Positions 1-5,709 of a stretch of DNA of 6,228 nt are shown one piece after another. Every line of letters begins with the position of its first letter. The first letter of the stretch is position 1. A program made the position numbers and the translations under genes. The stretch is from Verrucomicrobiota bacterium. Its GTDB lineage: Bacteria; Verrucomicrobiota; Verrucomicrobiia; Verrucomicrobiales; DEV007. The DNA lies in NCBI GenBank assembly GCA_027618625.1, contig JAQCER010000235.1, positions 1-6,228 on the forward strand, in the 5' to 3' direction. The notes below the pieces were generated by a model that saw nothing but the letters and a program-made list of their open reading frames with translations, ran no database searches and was not told the DNA's origin.

Positions 1-94
1 AAAATGGCGCGCAACGCAGCAAATGGAGTCTTTTGCAAGTCGCAGTAGATCGCTCATGCATAATCCAGGTTAAACACTCGTTGCTTATTTGAGG

Positions 95-751
95 CTAAAT
101 TTCCTTGTCGGGGATCGCCGCTTCAGCCGCAGCATCTGCAGCCCGTCGTGCGTTGTAAAGTTCCAGTAATTCCTCGTGAAGCAGCTTCTTGTCCGTAGAG
201 AAATAATGCCTCGCTTCCATCCCTGCGAACAGGCAGAGGACGAGCAATAGTGGAAGCATCAGCAGGGCAAAACATCCACCCGCTCCGGCGCCATCATCTG
301 GATGGGCGTCCTTCTTTTGATACTTCTTCGCTGGCTTGTCCGCACCATGTGCACGCTTTTCTTCAGCCGAGAACGAAGGAGGCGCTGAAATCTTGCTGTG
401 AGTTGGCGGAGGCGGAGCAGAACTCACAGCGGGGCGATTGCTGCCACCTTTGCCCGGGCTGATCTCGGATGAATAGACCACCCGCGTGTCACCGAACAAG
501 ATCACATCGCCGTCCAGCAGATCCAGCGCCTGCACCTTTCTGTCATTCACACGCGTGTGATTGGTCGATCCCAGATCGGTCACTGAAAAATCGCCCGTGG
601 CAGTCTTTTTCAAAATTGCATGATTCCCGGAACTGCTGCCGTCAGGGAGCACAATGTCATTGTCCGGGCCTCTGCCGATCGACGTGAGAACTTTGCTCAA
701 TTCGAAACTGGACTGCTCGCCGTCGGGATGGTGAATGGTGATAGTTGGCAT
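95..751 (-). CDS. Membrane-anchored FHA domain protein
   Basis: This is a 218-residue protein with an N-terminal forkhead-associated (FHA) domain at about residues 20-93. FHA domains bind phosphothreonine peptides, so it probably reads Ser/Thr-kinase signalling at the inner membrane. Visible signature residues are G26-R27, the S41/H44 pair (SGNH), and DLGSTNHT with N64. The usual NG-T at the end of that motif is N-H-T here, with His replacing Gly. A low-complexity Pro/Ser/Lys linker (about 97-150, with a PPPP run) leads to one hydrophobic segment at 159-177 (GCFALLMLPLLLVLCLFAG). A charged, Ala/Glu-rich helical tail (185-218) follows. With no signal peptide before the FHA domain, the domain should be cytoplasmic. 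The ATG at 751 begins just before the first FHA strand; I see no good Shine-Dalgarno sequence. It is divergent from the S41 protease gene. The FHA call is secure; the pathway and partner are unknown. Confidence 0.9.
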   Translation of the reverse strand: MPTITIHHPDGEQSSFELSKVLTSIGRGPDNDIVLPDGSSSGNHAILKKTATGDFSVTDLGSTNHTRVNDRKVQALDLLDGDVILFGDTRVVYSSEISPGKGGSNRPAVSSAPPPPTHSKISAPPSFSAEEKRAHGADKPAKKYQKKDAHPDDGAGAGGCFALLMLPLLLVLCLFAGMEARHYFSTDKKLLHEELLELYNARRAADAAAEAAIPDKEI

Positions 752-1089
752 ACTCAGAGGGAAGCGTGCCCTGATTCCCAGCCAGATGCAAGCGCCGGTA
801 AAGCAATGTGAAGGAGGCGGAACCGATTGGGCTTGATCGCGAAGCAGGCCGGCTACAAGGCTAAAATGAAGGATGGCTGCGGTGACCCGAACGCTGGGAG
901 CGGGTGGGGGGCAAGGTATTGCTTACCGACGGAATGGCCGCACATGTTCCGCTTGCCGACCTGAAAATCGTTCCGCCTCCGAATCTTCCAGTGGGTGACA
1001 GACAAGGCACTCAGCTGACTCAGCTGACTCAGCTGAGGTGACGCAGCGTCCATCCTTGTAATTCGGACAACGCCGCCGATACTCAAAGC
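752..1089. other. Divergent intergenic spacer
   Basis: This 338-bp spacer separates the leftward FHA gene from the rightward protease gene and should hold promoters for both. I found no convincing -35/-10 pair on either strand, no strong Shine-Dalgarno before either start, and no open frame with recognisable protein similarity. The notable structure is the 9-bp triplicate at 1009-1035. AAGGATGG near 870 and CCATCCTT near 1050 form a loose inverted pair about 180 bp apart, which may be chance. Confidence 0.6.
1009..1035. repeat. 9-bp tandem repeat, three copies
   Basis: The unit ACTCAGCTG occurs three times in perfect tandem (1009-1017, 1018-1026, 1027-1035). Each unit contains the palindrome CAGCTG, so the array is three evenly spaced palindromes. 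It lies 55 bp upstream of the protease start codon. It could be a regulator-binding array or a simple slippage product; the sequence alone does not decide. Confidence 0.9.
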
Positions 1090-2451
1090 ATGTCTGGAGC
1101 CGTGCTCACGATCCCTTCCTACCTGCGTCTGCGCTCTCTCTGCGTCGGTGTTCTTCTCTTGTCGGCGTTCGTATCCCGATCGCCCTGCCAGGACGAGCCA
1201 GCAGAGGATTCGGAGACAAAGGAACCTGTCGAAGCTACAGCGCCGTTGAAGGAGGACGACGACGGCTACGCCCAGGTGGAATTGCTGCTGCGGGCGATGG
1301 AAATTGTGCGCGAACATTATGTCGATGAGTCAAAGGTTAGTTACGAGTCGCTGGTGAACAATGCGCTCGCGGGCATGCTCAGCGCTCTCGATCCTCATAG
1401 CCAGTTTCTCTATCCGGCCCTCTACGAGCAGGTGAAGGAAACGCTGGACGACGGCACTTATGATGGAGTGGGCATCGCAGTGGCACCTAAGAATGGTGCG
1501 CTGTCGATCGTGTCAGTCCGTGAAGACGGCCCGGCCGCCCGAGCCGGGGTGCTGCCCGGTGATCAGATCGTGCAGATCGGCAATCGTCTGGCCAAGGATC
1601 TGCCCATTGTCGAAGCCGTACAGATGTTACGCGGAAACCCAGGCGAGAGCATGAAGCTGATCCTGAAGCGGCCGACCACCGATGAATTGCGCAGCGTCGA
1701 AATCCTGCGCGAGGTGATCAAGGAAGATACCGTCAAGGACGTGATGCTGATCGACGAATCGATGACCGGCACGCGAAAGATCGGCTACGCGCGGCTGCTT
1801 CAGTTCAACGAGCCCAGCGCTGGCGAACTGCGCGATGCCCTTGACCGACTGGAGGACGACGGCATGGAGGCGTTCGTGCTCGACCTTCGCAACAACCCCG
1901 GCGGACTCATCACCAGCGCCGTCGATGTCTGTGGCGAATTTGTTCCGCCGGAGACCTCCATCGTCACTACAGAAGGTCGGGTGCGTGCGCACGATCAACC
2001 GCCCTATCTCACTGCATCGCGTAAGCAACGCGAGCGCACGTATCCCATGGCCGTCCTCGTAAATCACTCAAGCGCCAGCGGCTCAGAGCTGGTAGCCGGC
2101 GCGCTGCAGGATCTCAAGCGCGCGGTCATCGTTGGCGAAACCACATTCGGCAAAGGATCGGTGCAGGGTATCATCCCCATGCAGCAGGGAACCGCACTGC
2201 GTTTGACCATTGCAAAATACTACACACCGGACAAGTGGACGATTCACGAGCGCGGCGTAACGCCAGACATCGTTGCCACCTTGACCCCTGAGCAGGAAGA
2301 GCGCGTGTTCAAGTGGTGGGCGGCACCCGATCGTCGTGCCGCCGATGGAGTGAAGAGCCTCGCGGATCTGGGCGATCGCCAGCTTCAGCGTGCCGTGGAC
2401 GCCCTGCAGGGAGTGTTAGTGTTGCAGGGGAGGGGAGCTGACAAGAAGTGA
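1090..2451 (+). CDS. S41 carboxy-terminal processing protease (CtpA/Prc type)
   Basis: This 453-residue serine endopeptidase of family S41A would cleave C-terminal regions of periplasmic or envelope proteins. The N-terminus looks like an export signal: Arg at 13 and 15, a hydrophobic core at about 17-28, then a polar Asp/Glu-rich stretch. A helical region (60-115, with the family-typical LDPHSQFL) leads to a PDZ domain at about 122-195 (GVGIAV, DGPAARAGVLPGDQI, LRGNPGE). The catalytic core includes LDLRNNPGGL at 264-273. The catalytic Ser is S330 in NHSSASGSE, the general-base Lys is K355 in GETTFGKGSVQ, and Q359 follows. The 25-residue Ser-to-Lys spacing and the Gln four residues after Lys match the family. 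Length is normal. ATG 1090 directly precedes the signal sequence, although no Shine-Dalgarno is evident. Its stop codon overlaps the tsaD start, so the two are probably co-translated. Protein substrates cannot be inferred. Confidence 0.95.
   Translation: MSGAVLTIPSYLRLRSLCVGVLLLSAFVSRSPCQDEPAEDSETKEPVEATAPLKEDDDGYAQVELLLRAMEIVREHYVDESKVSYESLVNNALAGMLSALDPHSQFLYPALYEQVKETLDDGTYDGVGIAVAPKNGALSIVSVREDGPAARAGVLPGDQIVQIGNRLAKDLPIVEAVQMLRGNPGESMKLILKRPTTDELRSVEILREVIKEDTVKDVMLIDESMTGTRKIGYARLLQFNEPSAGELRDALDRLEDDGMEAFVLDLRNNPGGLITSAVDVCGEFVPPETSIVTTEGRVRAHDQPPYLTASRKQRERTYPMAVLVNHSSASGSELVAGALQDLKRAVIVGETTFGKGSVQGIIPMQQGTALRLTIAKYYTPDKWTIHERGVTPDIVATLTPEQEERVFKWWAAPDRRAADGVKSLADLGDRQLQRAVDALQGVLVLQGRGADKK
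2426..2437 (+). promoter_or_regulatory. Ribosome binding site of tsaD
   Basis: The purine run AGGGGAGGGGAG lies inside the last codons of the protease gene and ends 10 nt before the GTG at 2448. It supports that GTG as the true tsaD start and indicates coupled translation of the two genes. Confidence 0.6.
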
Positions 2452-3467
2452 GCGTTACCTTACCGAGAATCCTGGCGCTGGAAACGTCGTGTGACGAGAC
2501 CGCCGTTGCCATCGTCGAAGGCGCTCGTGTGCTCGCCAGTGAAATTTCCTCGCAGGTGCCGCTGCATCGTCCCTACGGCGGCGTCGTGCCAGAGCTTGCT
2601 TCACGCAACCACGTGATCAATGTTGCGCCACTCGTGCGACAAGCCCTTGCCACTGCCAACTGCGACATCTCCCAGATCGATGCCTTCGCCGCCACCTCCG
2701 GGCCAGGCTTGTCCAGTTCCCTCTTGATAGGCAACACCGTCGCCAAGGCATTGGCTGTCACCACTCGCCGTCCCTATCTCGGCATCAATCACATGGAGGG
2801 GCACTTGCTTTCACCCTTCCTCAGCGCAGCTGTCGATCCCTGTCCATGCGTCGGACTCATCGTCAGTGGCGGTCACACCATGCTCATCCGTATGGACGAA
2901 GTCGGTAGCTACACCCTGCTCGGTCGCACTCGTGATGATGCCGCAGGAGAAGCATTCGATAAAGTAGGGAAAATGTTAGAGTTGCCCTACCCGGGAGGCC
3001 CGGAGATCGATAAACTGGCCGCATCCGGCGACCCAAAAGCCTACGACTTCCCCCGCAGCATGTTGCACAGTGGCGACTTCGCCTTCAGCTTTAGCGGGCT
3101 GAAAACATCCGTCCTCTATCAGTTGCCGGAGCTGCGCGAAAAAGCACCTGCGCAGGAATGGCTCCCCGACATCTGTGCCTCGTTCCAGGAAGCAGTCATC
3201 GACGTCCTCGTCGCCAAGGCGCTCAAAGCCCTCGCTGCGACTAGCATGAACTGCCTCGCCGTAAGTGGCGGTGTCGCCTGCAATTCCCGTTTAAGGGAAG
3301 CCCTGCGAGACCGCTGCGCCGATGCCGGCCACCGCCTCCTGCTCCCATCCGCAGCACTCACCACCGACAACGCAGCCATGATCGGCTACGTCGCCTCCCT
3401 GAGATTCGCCCGAGGCCTGCAGTCAGAACTCACAGAGGACATCGATCCCAATCTGACCCTGGCCTGA
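2448..3467 (+). CDS. tsaD: tRNA N6-threonylcarbamoyladenosine transferase TsaD
   Basis: TsaD (Kae1/YgjD/Gcp family) transfers the threonylcarbamoyl group from threonylcarbamoyl-AMP to A37 of ANN-decoding tRNAs. It works in the cytoplasm with TsaB and TsaE, using the intermediate made by TsaC/TsuA. The 339 residues are normal length. Visible motifs in order are LALETSCDET (9-18), GGVVPELASRNH (44-55), the metal-binding NHMEGH with H115 and H119, and the nucleotide-binding-fold element VSGGHTML (139-146). Then come DAAGEAFDKVGKMLELPYPG (164-183), FSFSGLKTS (213-221), AVSGGVACNSRLR (271-283) and LTTDNAAMIG (304-313) with the third metal ligand D307. The start is GTG at 2448, overlapping the protease TGA by 4 bp (GTGA). 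No other start lies before the conserved ETSCDE motif, and a good Shine-Dalgarno precedes it. No partner tsa genes are in the window. Confidence 0.97.
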   Translation: MSVTLPRILALETSCDETAVAIVEGARVLASEISSQVPLHRPYGGVVPELASRNHVINVAPLVRQALATANCDISQIDAFAATSGPGLSSSLLIGNTVAKALAVTTRRPYLGINHMEGHLLSPFLSAAVDPCPCVGLIVSGGHTMLIRMDEVGSYTLLGRTRDDAAGEAFDKVGKMLELPYPGGPEIDKLAASGDPKAYDFPRSMLHSGDFAFSFSGLKTSVLYQLPELREKAPAQEWLPDICASFQEAVIDVLVAKALKALAATSMNCLAVSGGVACNSRLREALRDRCADAGHRLLLPSAALTTDNAAMIGYVASLRFARGLQSELTEDIDPNLTLA

Positions 3468-3512
3468 AACGTTGAAAAAAACGCAGGTAAATCCATCCTT
3501 TCATTCTTTTCC

Positions 3513-3869
3513 ATGATGACGATCAACCAGCTCTCCGAGCAACCGGCATTCACCACCAAGGACGGCTCCACCATTCGCAGCATTCTTGATCTTACCAATG
3601 CGCCAGTCGCAAGGCAAAGCCTCGCCGAAGCCAGCATTCCAGACGGCGGGCAGACCGAAAGACATTACCACAAACTCAGCGAAGAGATCTACTTCATGCT
3701 CGAAGGAACCGCGTCCATGGAGATGGACGGCGACGTGCGAAAAGTCGGCCCCGGCGATGGCATCCTCATCCCGCCCGGGGCCTGGCACCAGATCACCGCT
3801 CTCACCGCCGTGCGCTTTCTCTGCTGCTGCGCCCCACCTTACTCCCACGACGACACCTACTTCGAGTAG
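3513..3869 (+). CDS. Small single-domain cupin protein
   Basis: This is a 118-residue single beta-barrel cupin. Motif 1 is GGQTERHYHKLSEEIYFMLEG (two overlapping parts of it: GGQTERHYHK and LSEEIYFMLEG), with putative metal ligands H51, H53 and E57 or E58. Motif 2 is GDGILIPPGAWH (81-92), with G81, P87, G89 and the fourth ligand H92 exactly spaced. All four ligands of a cupin metal centre are present, so it should bind a divalent metal. The substrate is not deducible; relatives include sugar isomerase-like, dioxygenase-like and ligand-sensing cupins. A Cys triplet (C104-C106) near the C-terminus is unusual. Two adjacent ATGs (3513, 3516) could serve as start, and neither has a clear Shine-Dalgarno. 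It follows tsaD by 45 bp in the same direction with no visible terminator between, so read-through is likely. Confidence 0.88.
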   Translation: MMTINQLSEQPAFTTKDGSTIRSILDLTNAPVARQSLAEASIPDGGQTERHYHKLSEEIYFMLEGTASMEMDGDVRKVGPGDGILIPPGAWHQITALTAVRFLCCCAPPYSHDDTYFE

Positions 3870-3895
3870 AATTCCCGCCAAGCCAAAACAAGGAA

Positions 3896-3915
3896 AGGCG
3901 GACTCCGATCCGCCT
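3896..3915 (-). repeat. REP-like hairpin A (GGAG-tagged, minus strand)
   Basis: A perfect 7-bp stem, AGGCGGA (3896-3902) and TCCGCCT (3909-3915), encloses a 6-nt loop. Read on the minus strand, a GGAG tetranucleotide (3917-3914) leads into the palindrome, which is how bacterial REP sequences begin. The minus-strand 3' side is T-rich (TTTCCTTGTTTT), so it could alternatively be an intrinsic terminator for leftward transcription. On the plus strand there is no T-tract, so it is a poor terminator for the cupin gene. Confidence 0.5.
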
Positions 3916-3929
3916 CCTCCCAAAGGGAA

Positions 3930-3950
3930 GTAGCTCGAGCTTCAGCTCGA
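3930..3950 (+). repeat. REP-like hairpin B (GTAG-tagged, plus strand)
   Basis: GTAG at 3930-3933 is followed by a stem TCGAGC (3935-3940), a TTCA loop, and GCTCGA (3945-3950). A GTAG or GGAG tag 5' of a hairpin is the hallmark of REP elements processed by RAYT transposases. Hairpin A lies 14 bp to the left in the opposite orientation, giving a back-to-back pair with the tags facing inward. REP identity is an inference; copy number elsewhere in the genome would decide it. Confidence 0.45.
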
Positions 3951-4068
3951 TCCCAGCGCCAGCATCCTCAACAAAGTCGATCCCACCCAACGATTCCATG
4001 AACTACTGGATAGCCCGCTAGTTCTTATCAAATGACACTGTTGTAAAAATAAGGGACGTCAAATAAAT

Positions 4069-4242
4069 CATGACAACTTCACCTACGATACCGCCGGTAG
4101 CCGCACCGCAAGAACCACTTCCAACCCGAGCACCAGCCAAAGCTACACCACCAGCAGTCGCAATCAACTGACCCAGCCCGCCAACGGGCCAACCTACGAC
4201 ACCAACGGCAACATGCTCACCCATACTGACCCCAAAACCGGC
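4069..4242 (+). pseudogene. Rhs / YD-repeat protein fragment
   Basis: About 58 codons encode unmistakable Rhs core sequence: NFTYDTAGSRTARTT, then a Ser/Thr-rich SQSYTTSSRNQLTQ, then PTYDTNGNMLTHTDPKTG. Two YD-type repeats are present. Full Rhs proteins are large secreted or surface shells that encapsulate a C-terminal toxin, so this is only a sliver. The frame is open from 4036 to the TAG at 4417-4419, but recognisable Rhs sequence ends abruptly at TG near 4242. The remaining codons look like a shadow of the lipoprotein gene in another frame. There is no start or export signal upstream. I interpret it as debris from recombination within an Rhs locus; both breakpoints are approximate. Confidence 0.75.
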
Positions 4243-4276
4243 GTAATAATATACTTAATCGAGCGTGCAAAAAGCC

Positions 4277-4801
4277 ATGATACATCAATCGCGTCTATTC
4301 CGATCGGCTGGAAGCCTTTCGCATTACGTTTCTCAGCTTCAGTTCAAGGCATGCGTTATTCTCTTGATGGGAACTATGTGTTCGTGTGTGCCGATTCAAA
4401 CAGAGCGGAATATCAGTAGAAGAAAAGCATCGGAGTATGGAAGTATCGCACCTGGGCAAGAGTATGTAGTTGTCAGTCCGTTGTTGAAGACGAAGACAGC
4501 TATCACTTCGAAGATTTACGTGCAACATGGTTCTGAGGCGCCTAGGTATATCTCCGTGGACGACTACTTGGCGTCCTCCGGTGATTTCCCAGAGTATTCT
4601 GTTGTAGTAAAGGGAGATATCTTGCGAGTGGAAAAATTGGCATTGGTGGATTACGTTACCGATTCCGGCGTAAAGGCCGAAGTTCGTCTGACATCAGACG
4701 GGAAGAGATACATTGTTCCATTTACACTGTTTGAAGGATCGACGGCGAATGGAGATCTGCGATTTTCACCACAATACCTAAGCCTAAAGCGCGCAGAATG
4801 A
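4277..4801 (+). CDS. Hypothetical lipoprotein-like protein downstream of the Rhs fragment
   Basis: I do not recognise a named family. From ATG 4277 it would be 174 residues; a GTG at 4265 in the same frame would add four. A Lys is followed by a hydrophobic core, ACVILLMGTM, and then CSCVPIQ. The second Cys (residue 37 from this ATG) could be lipidated, although M-C-S-C is a poor lipobox. If so, the n-region is unusually long (about 24 residues), and an internal ATG at 4367 is too late for an export signal. The mature part looks folded and mixed alpha/beta: SEYGSIAPGQEYVVVSPLL, VDDYLASSGDFPEYSVVVKG, then DLRFSPQYLSL near the end. It is intact and visibly more A+T-rich than tsaD or the protease. 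It starts within about 35 bp of the end of Rhs similarity, the place where an Rhs toxin cassette or its immunity gene normally sits. An immunity-type role is inference from position only. Confidence 0.6.
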   Translation: MIHQSRLFRSAGSLSHYVSQLQFKACVILLMGTMCSCVPIQTERNISRRKASEYGSIAPGQEYVVVSPLLKTKTAITSKIYVQHGSEAPRYISVDDYLASSGDFPEYSVVVKGDILRVEKLALVDYVTDSGVKAEVRLTSDGKRYIVPFTLFEGSTANGDLRFSPQYLSLKRAE

Positions 4802-4893
4802 GGTTTGAGATGCAGAAGAATCCTGACTATGACGATATCGGGGAGTCGCGATATCCGGCCATGGAGGAGGCCCACGAGGCGGAAAATGTCTGA
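4798..4893 (+). CDS. Possible 31-residue ORF coupled to the lipoprotein gene
   Basis: An ATG at 4798 overlaps the lipoprotein stop codon (ATGA) and opens a 31-codon acidic frame: MRFEMQKNPDYDDIGESRYP, then AMEEAHEAENV and TGA. The overlap is the arrangement expected for coupled translation. I see no family, and the frame runs into the RAYT remnant, so it may equally be a truncated reading frame at a breakpoint. It is short enough to be chance. Confidence 0.2.
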   Translation: MRFEMQKNPDYDDIGESRYPAMEEAHEAENV

Positions 4894-4963
4894 ACAGACT
4901 GTTGGAGTGGAGGAAGCGGTTGAAGCGGAAGATTTGTTTGCGATGGAGAATCCTACCCTGACG

Positions 4964-4977
4964 ACGGAGGACGGAGG
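4964..4977. repeat. 7-bp perfect tandem duplication
   Basis: ACGGAGG occurs twice (4964-4970, 4971-4977). Removing one copy moves the upstream ENPTLTTE reading into the frame of EEQIERFKRA, which looks like the helix preceding LDRLYDLSAF in relatives. It is the first of four frame-shifting duplications in the RAYT remnant. Confidence 0.85.
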
Positions 4978-5009
4978 AGCAGATCGAGCGATTCAAGCGT
5001 GCGTAATTG

Positions 5010-5025
5010 GATCGACTGATCGACT
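5010..5025. repeat. 8-bp perfect tandem duplication
   Basis: GATCGACT occurs twice (5010-5017, 5018-5025), with the period continuing one base to 5026. It shifts the RAYT frame back from that of EEQIERFKRA to that of DRLYDLSAF. Together with the 7-bp duplication at 4964 the net insertion is 15 bp, so frame is restored overall. Confidence 0.9.
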
Positions 5026-5211
5026 GTATGATTTGTCGGCGTTTGTGGGGGAGATCAAGCAGCGATTCAGCCAGTGGTATAATCTTCGCAGTGAGCGCAA
5101 AGGGCCGCTGTGGGAGGATCGATTTAAGAGTGTGTTAGTGCAGGGTGAGCCCGGAGTTCTGGCTACTGTTGCTGCTTACATTGATCTGAATGCTGTGCGT
5201 GCGGGAATTGT

Positions 5212-5227
5212 GAAGGATCGAAGGATC
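5212..5227. repeat. 8-bp perfect tandem duplication
   Basis: GAAGGATC occurs twice (5212-5219, 5220-5227). With one copy removed the RAYT reads ...RAGIVKDPREWRWCGYAEAL, the family-typical continuation. With both copies it reads KDRRIRVSG and stops at TGA 5264-5266. Confidence 0.95.
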
Positions 5228-5497
5228 CGCGTGAGTGGCGTTGGTGCGGATATGCGGAGGCGCTGAAGGAAGGGGCAGGGGAATGCACGCAATGGGGTGT
5301 ATGAGTTGCTTGGAGAACTGGATGCACCGCGTCGAGATGGCGAGGCGTGGAAGAAGGTGCATCGTCGGTATCGGCAACTGTTGATGGAGGAGGGGCGGCA
5401 ATTGCGTGACGAGAATGACCGTGTGGTGAGCAAGGGACTGACGCTGGAAGAATTTGAGGCAGAAGAGGCGCGTGACTTTGAGCTGCCTGCTCCGGAG

Positions 5498-5513
5498 TTG
5501 CTGCGTTGCTGCG
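5498..5513. repeat. 8-bp perfect tandem duplication
   Basis: TTGCTGCG occurs twice (5498-5505, 5506-5513), with the period extending one base left to 5497. It separates FELPAPELLR from the C-terminal motif RHRVRYFVDGLALGS. Removing one copy fuses them in a single frame. Confidence 0.95.
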
Positions 5514-5709
5514 CCATCGAGTGCGGTACTTTGTGGACGGGCTGGCACTGGGCAGTGCTGCGTTTGTGGAGTCGGTATTTGAGAAGAATCGAGTGCGGAT
5601 GGGAGTGGAGCGAACCTGCGGTGCTCTGGTGCCGAAAGCGAAGATGGGTGGGTTGCGTACGTTGCGGGACCTTCGAGGAGGGGAATAAGAACGATTTGAG
5701 AAATAACGT

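Larger units (their letters stand above)
4886..5688 (+). pseudogene. RAYT-type (Y1_Tnp) transposase remnant, multiply frameshifted
   Basis: This is the C-terminal part of a REP-associated tyrosine transposase-like protein. Recognisable pieces in order are LYDLSAFVGEIKQRFSQWYN, then KGPLWEDRFKSVLV, then TVAAYIDLNAVRAGIVKD (all in the frame of 4886). Next come DPREWRWCGYAEALKEGAG (frame +1, from 5224), then GVYELLGELDAPRRDGEAWKK through FELPAPELLR (original frame). Last are LLRHRVRYFVDGLALGSAAF and MGGLRTLRDLRGGE ending at TAA 5686-5688. Each frame switch coincides with a tandem duplication (4964, 5010, 5212, 5498) or an extra G (5278-5281). The reading also meets TGA at 5264. Removing the duplicates leaves one in-frame TAA at about 5004, probably from CAA. 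The N-terminal half with the HUH metal site is absent, so the gene is also 5'-truncated. The left boundary is uncertain. It cannot make active transposase. Confidence 0.85.

Noticed and set aside
1..57. Possible start of a further minus-strand gene (MSDLLRLAKDS...) 37 bp downstream of the FHA gene stop
   Set aside because: Only 19 codons before the window edge, no Shine-Dalgarno and no recognisable motif; spacing alone is not enough to call it.
853..1317. Long minus-strand open frame across the spacer and the protease 5' end
   Set aside because: Mostly antisense to the signal peptide and N-terminus of a clear S41 protease, with no domain pattern.
1627..2067. 146-codon minus-strand frame inside the protease gene
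   Set aside because: Antisense shadow of conserved S41 catalytic-domain codons.
3468..3512. Intrinsic terminator between tsaD and the cupin gene
   Set aside because: There is an A-run but no stem of useful length and no plus-strand T-tract.
3501..3999. Minus-strand open frames opposite the cupin gene
   Set aside because: Antisense shadows; the plus strand has both cupin motifs perfectly spaced.
4213..4419. 68-codon plus-strand frame starting in the Rhs fragment
   Set aside because: The ATG is an internal Rhs codon, and the part after about 4242 is an out-of-frame reading of the lipoprotein gene.
4964..5513. Phase-variable (contingency) control of the RAYT by repeat copy number
   Set aside because: Each site has only two copies, several sites would have to revert together, a nonsense codon remains, and the N-terminal half is missing.
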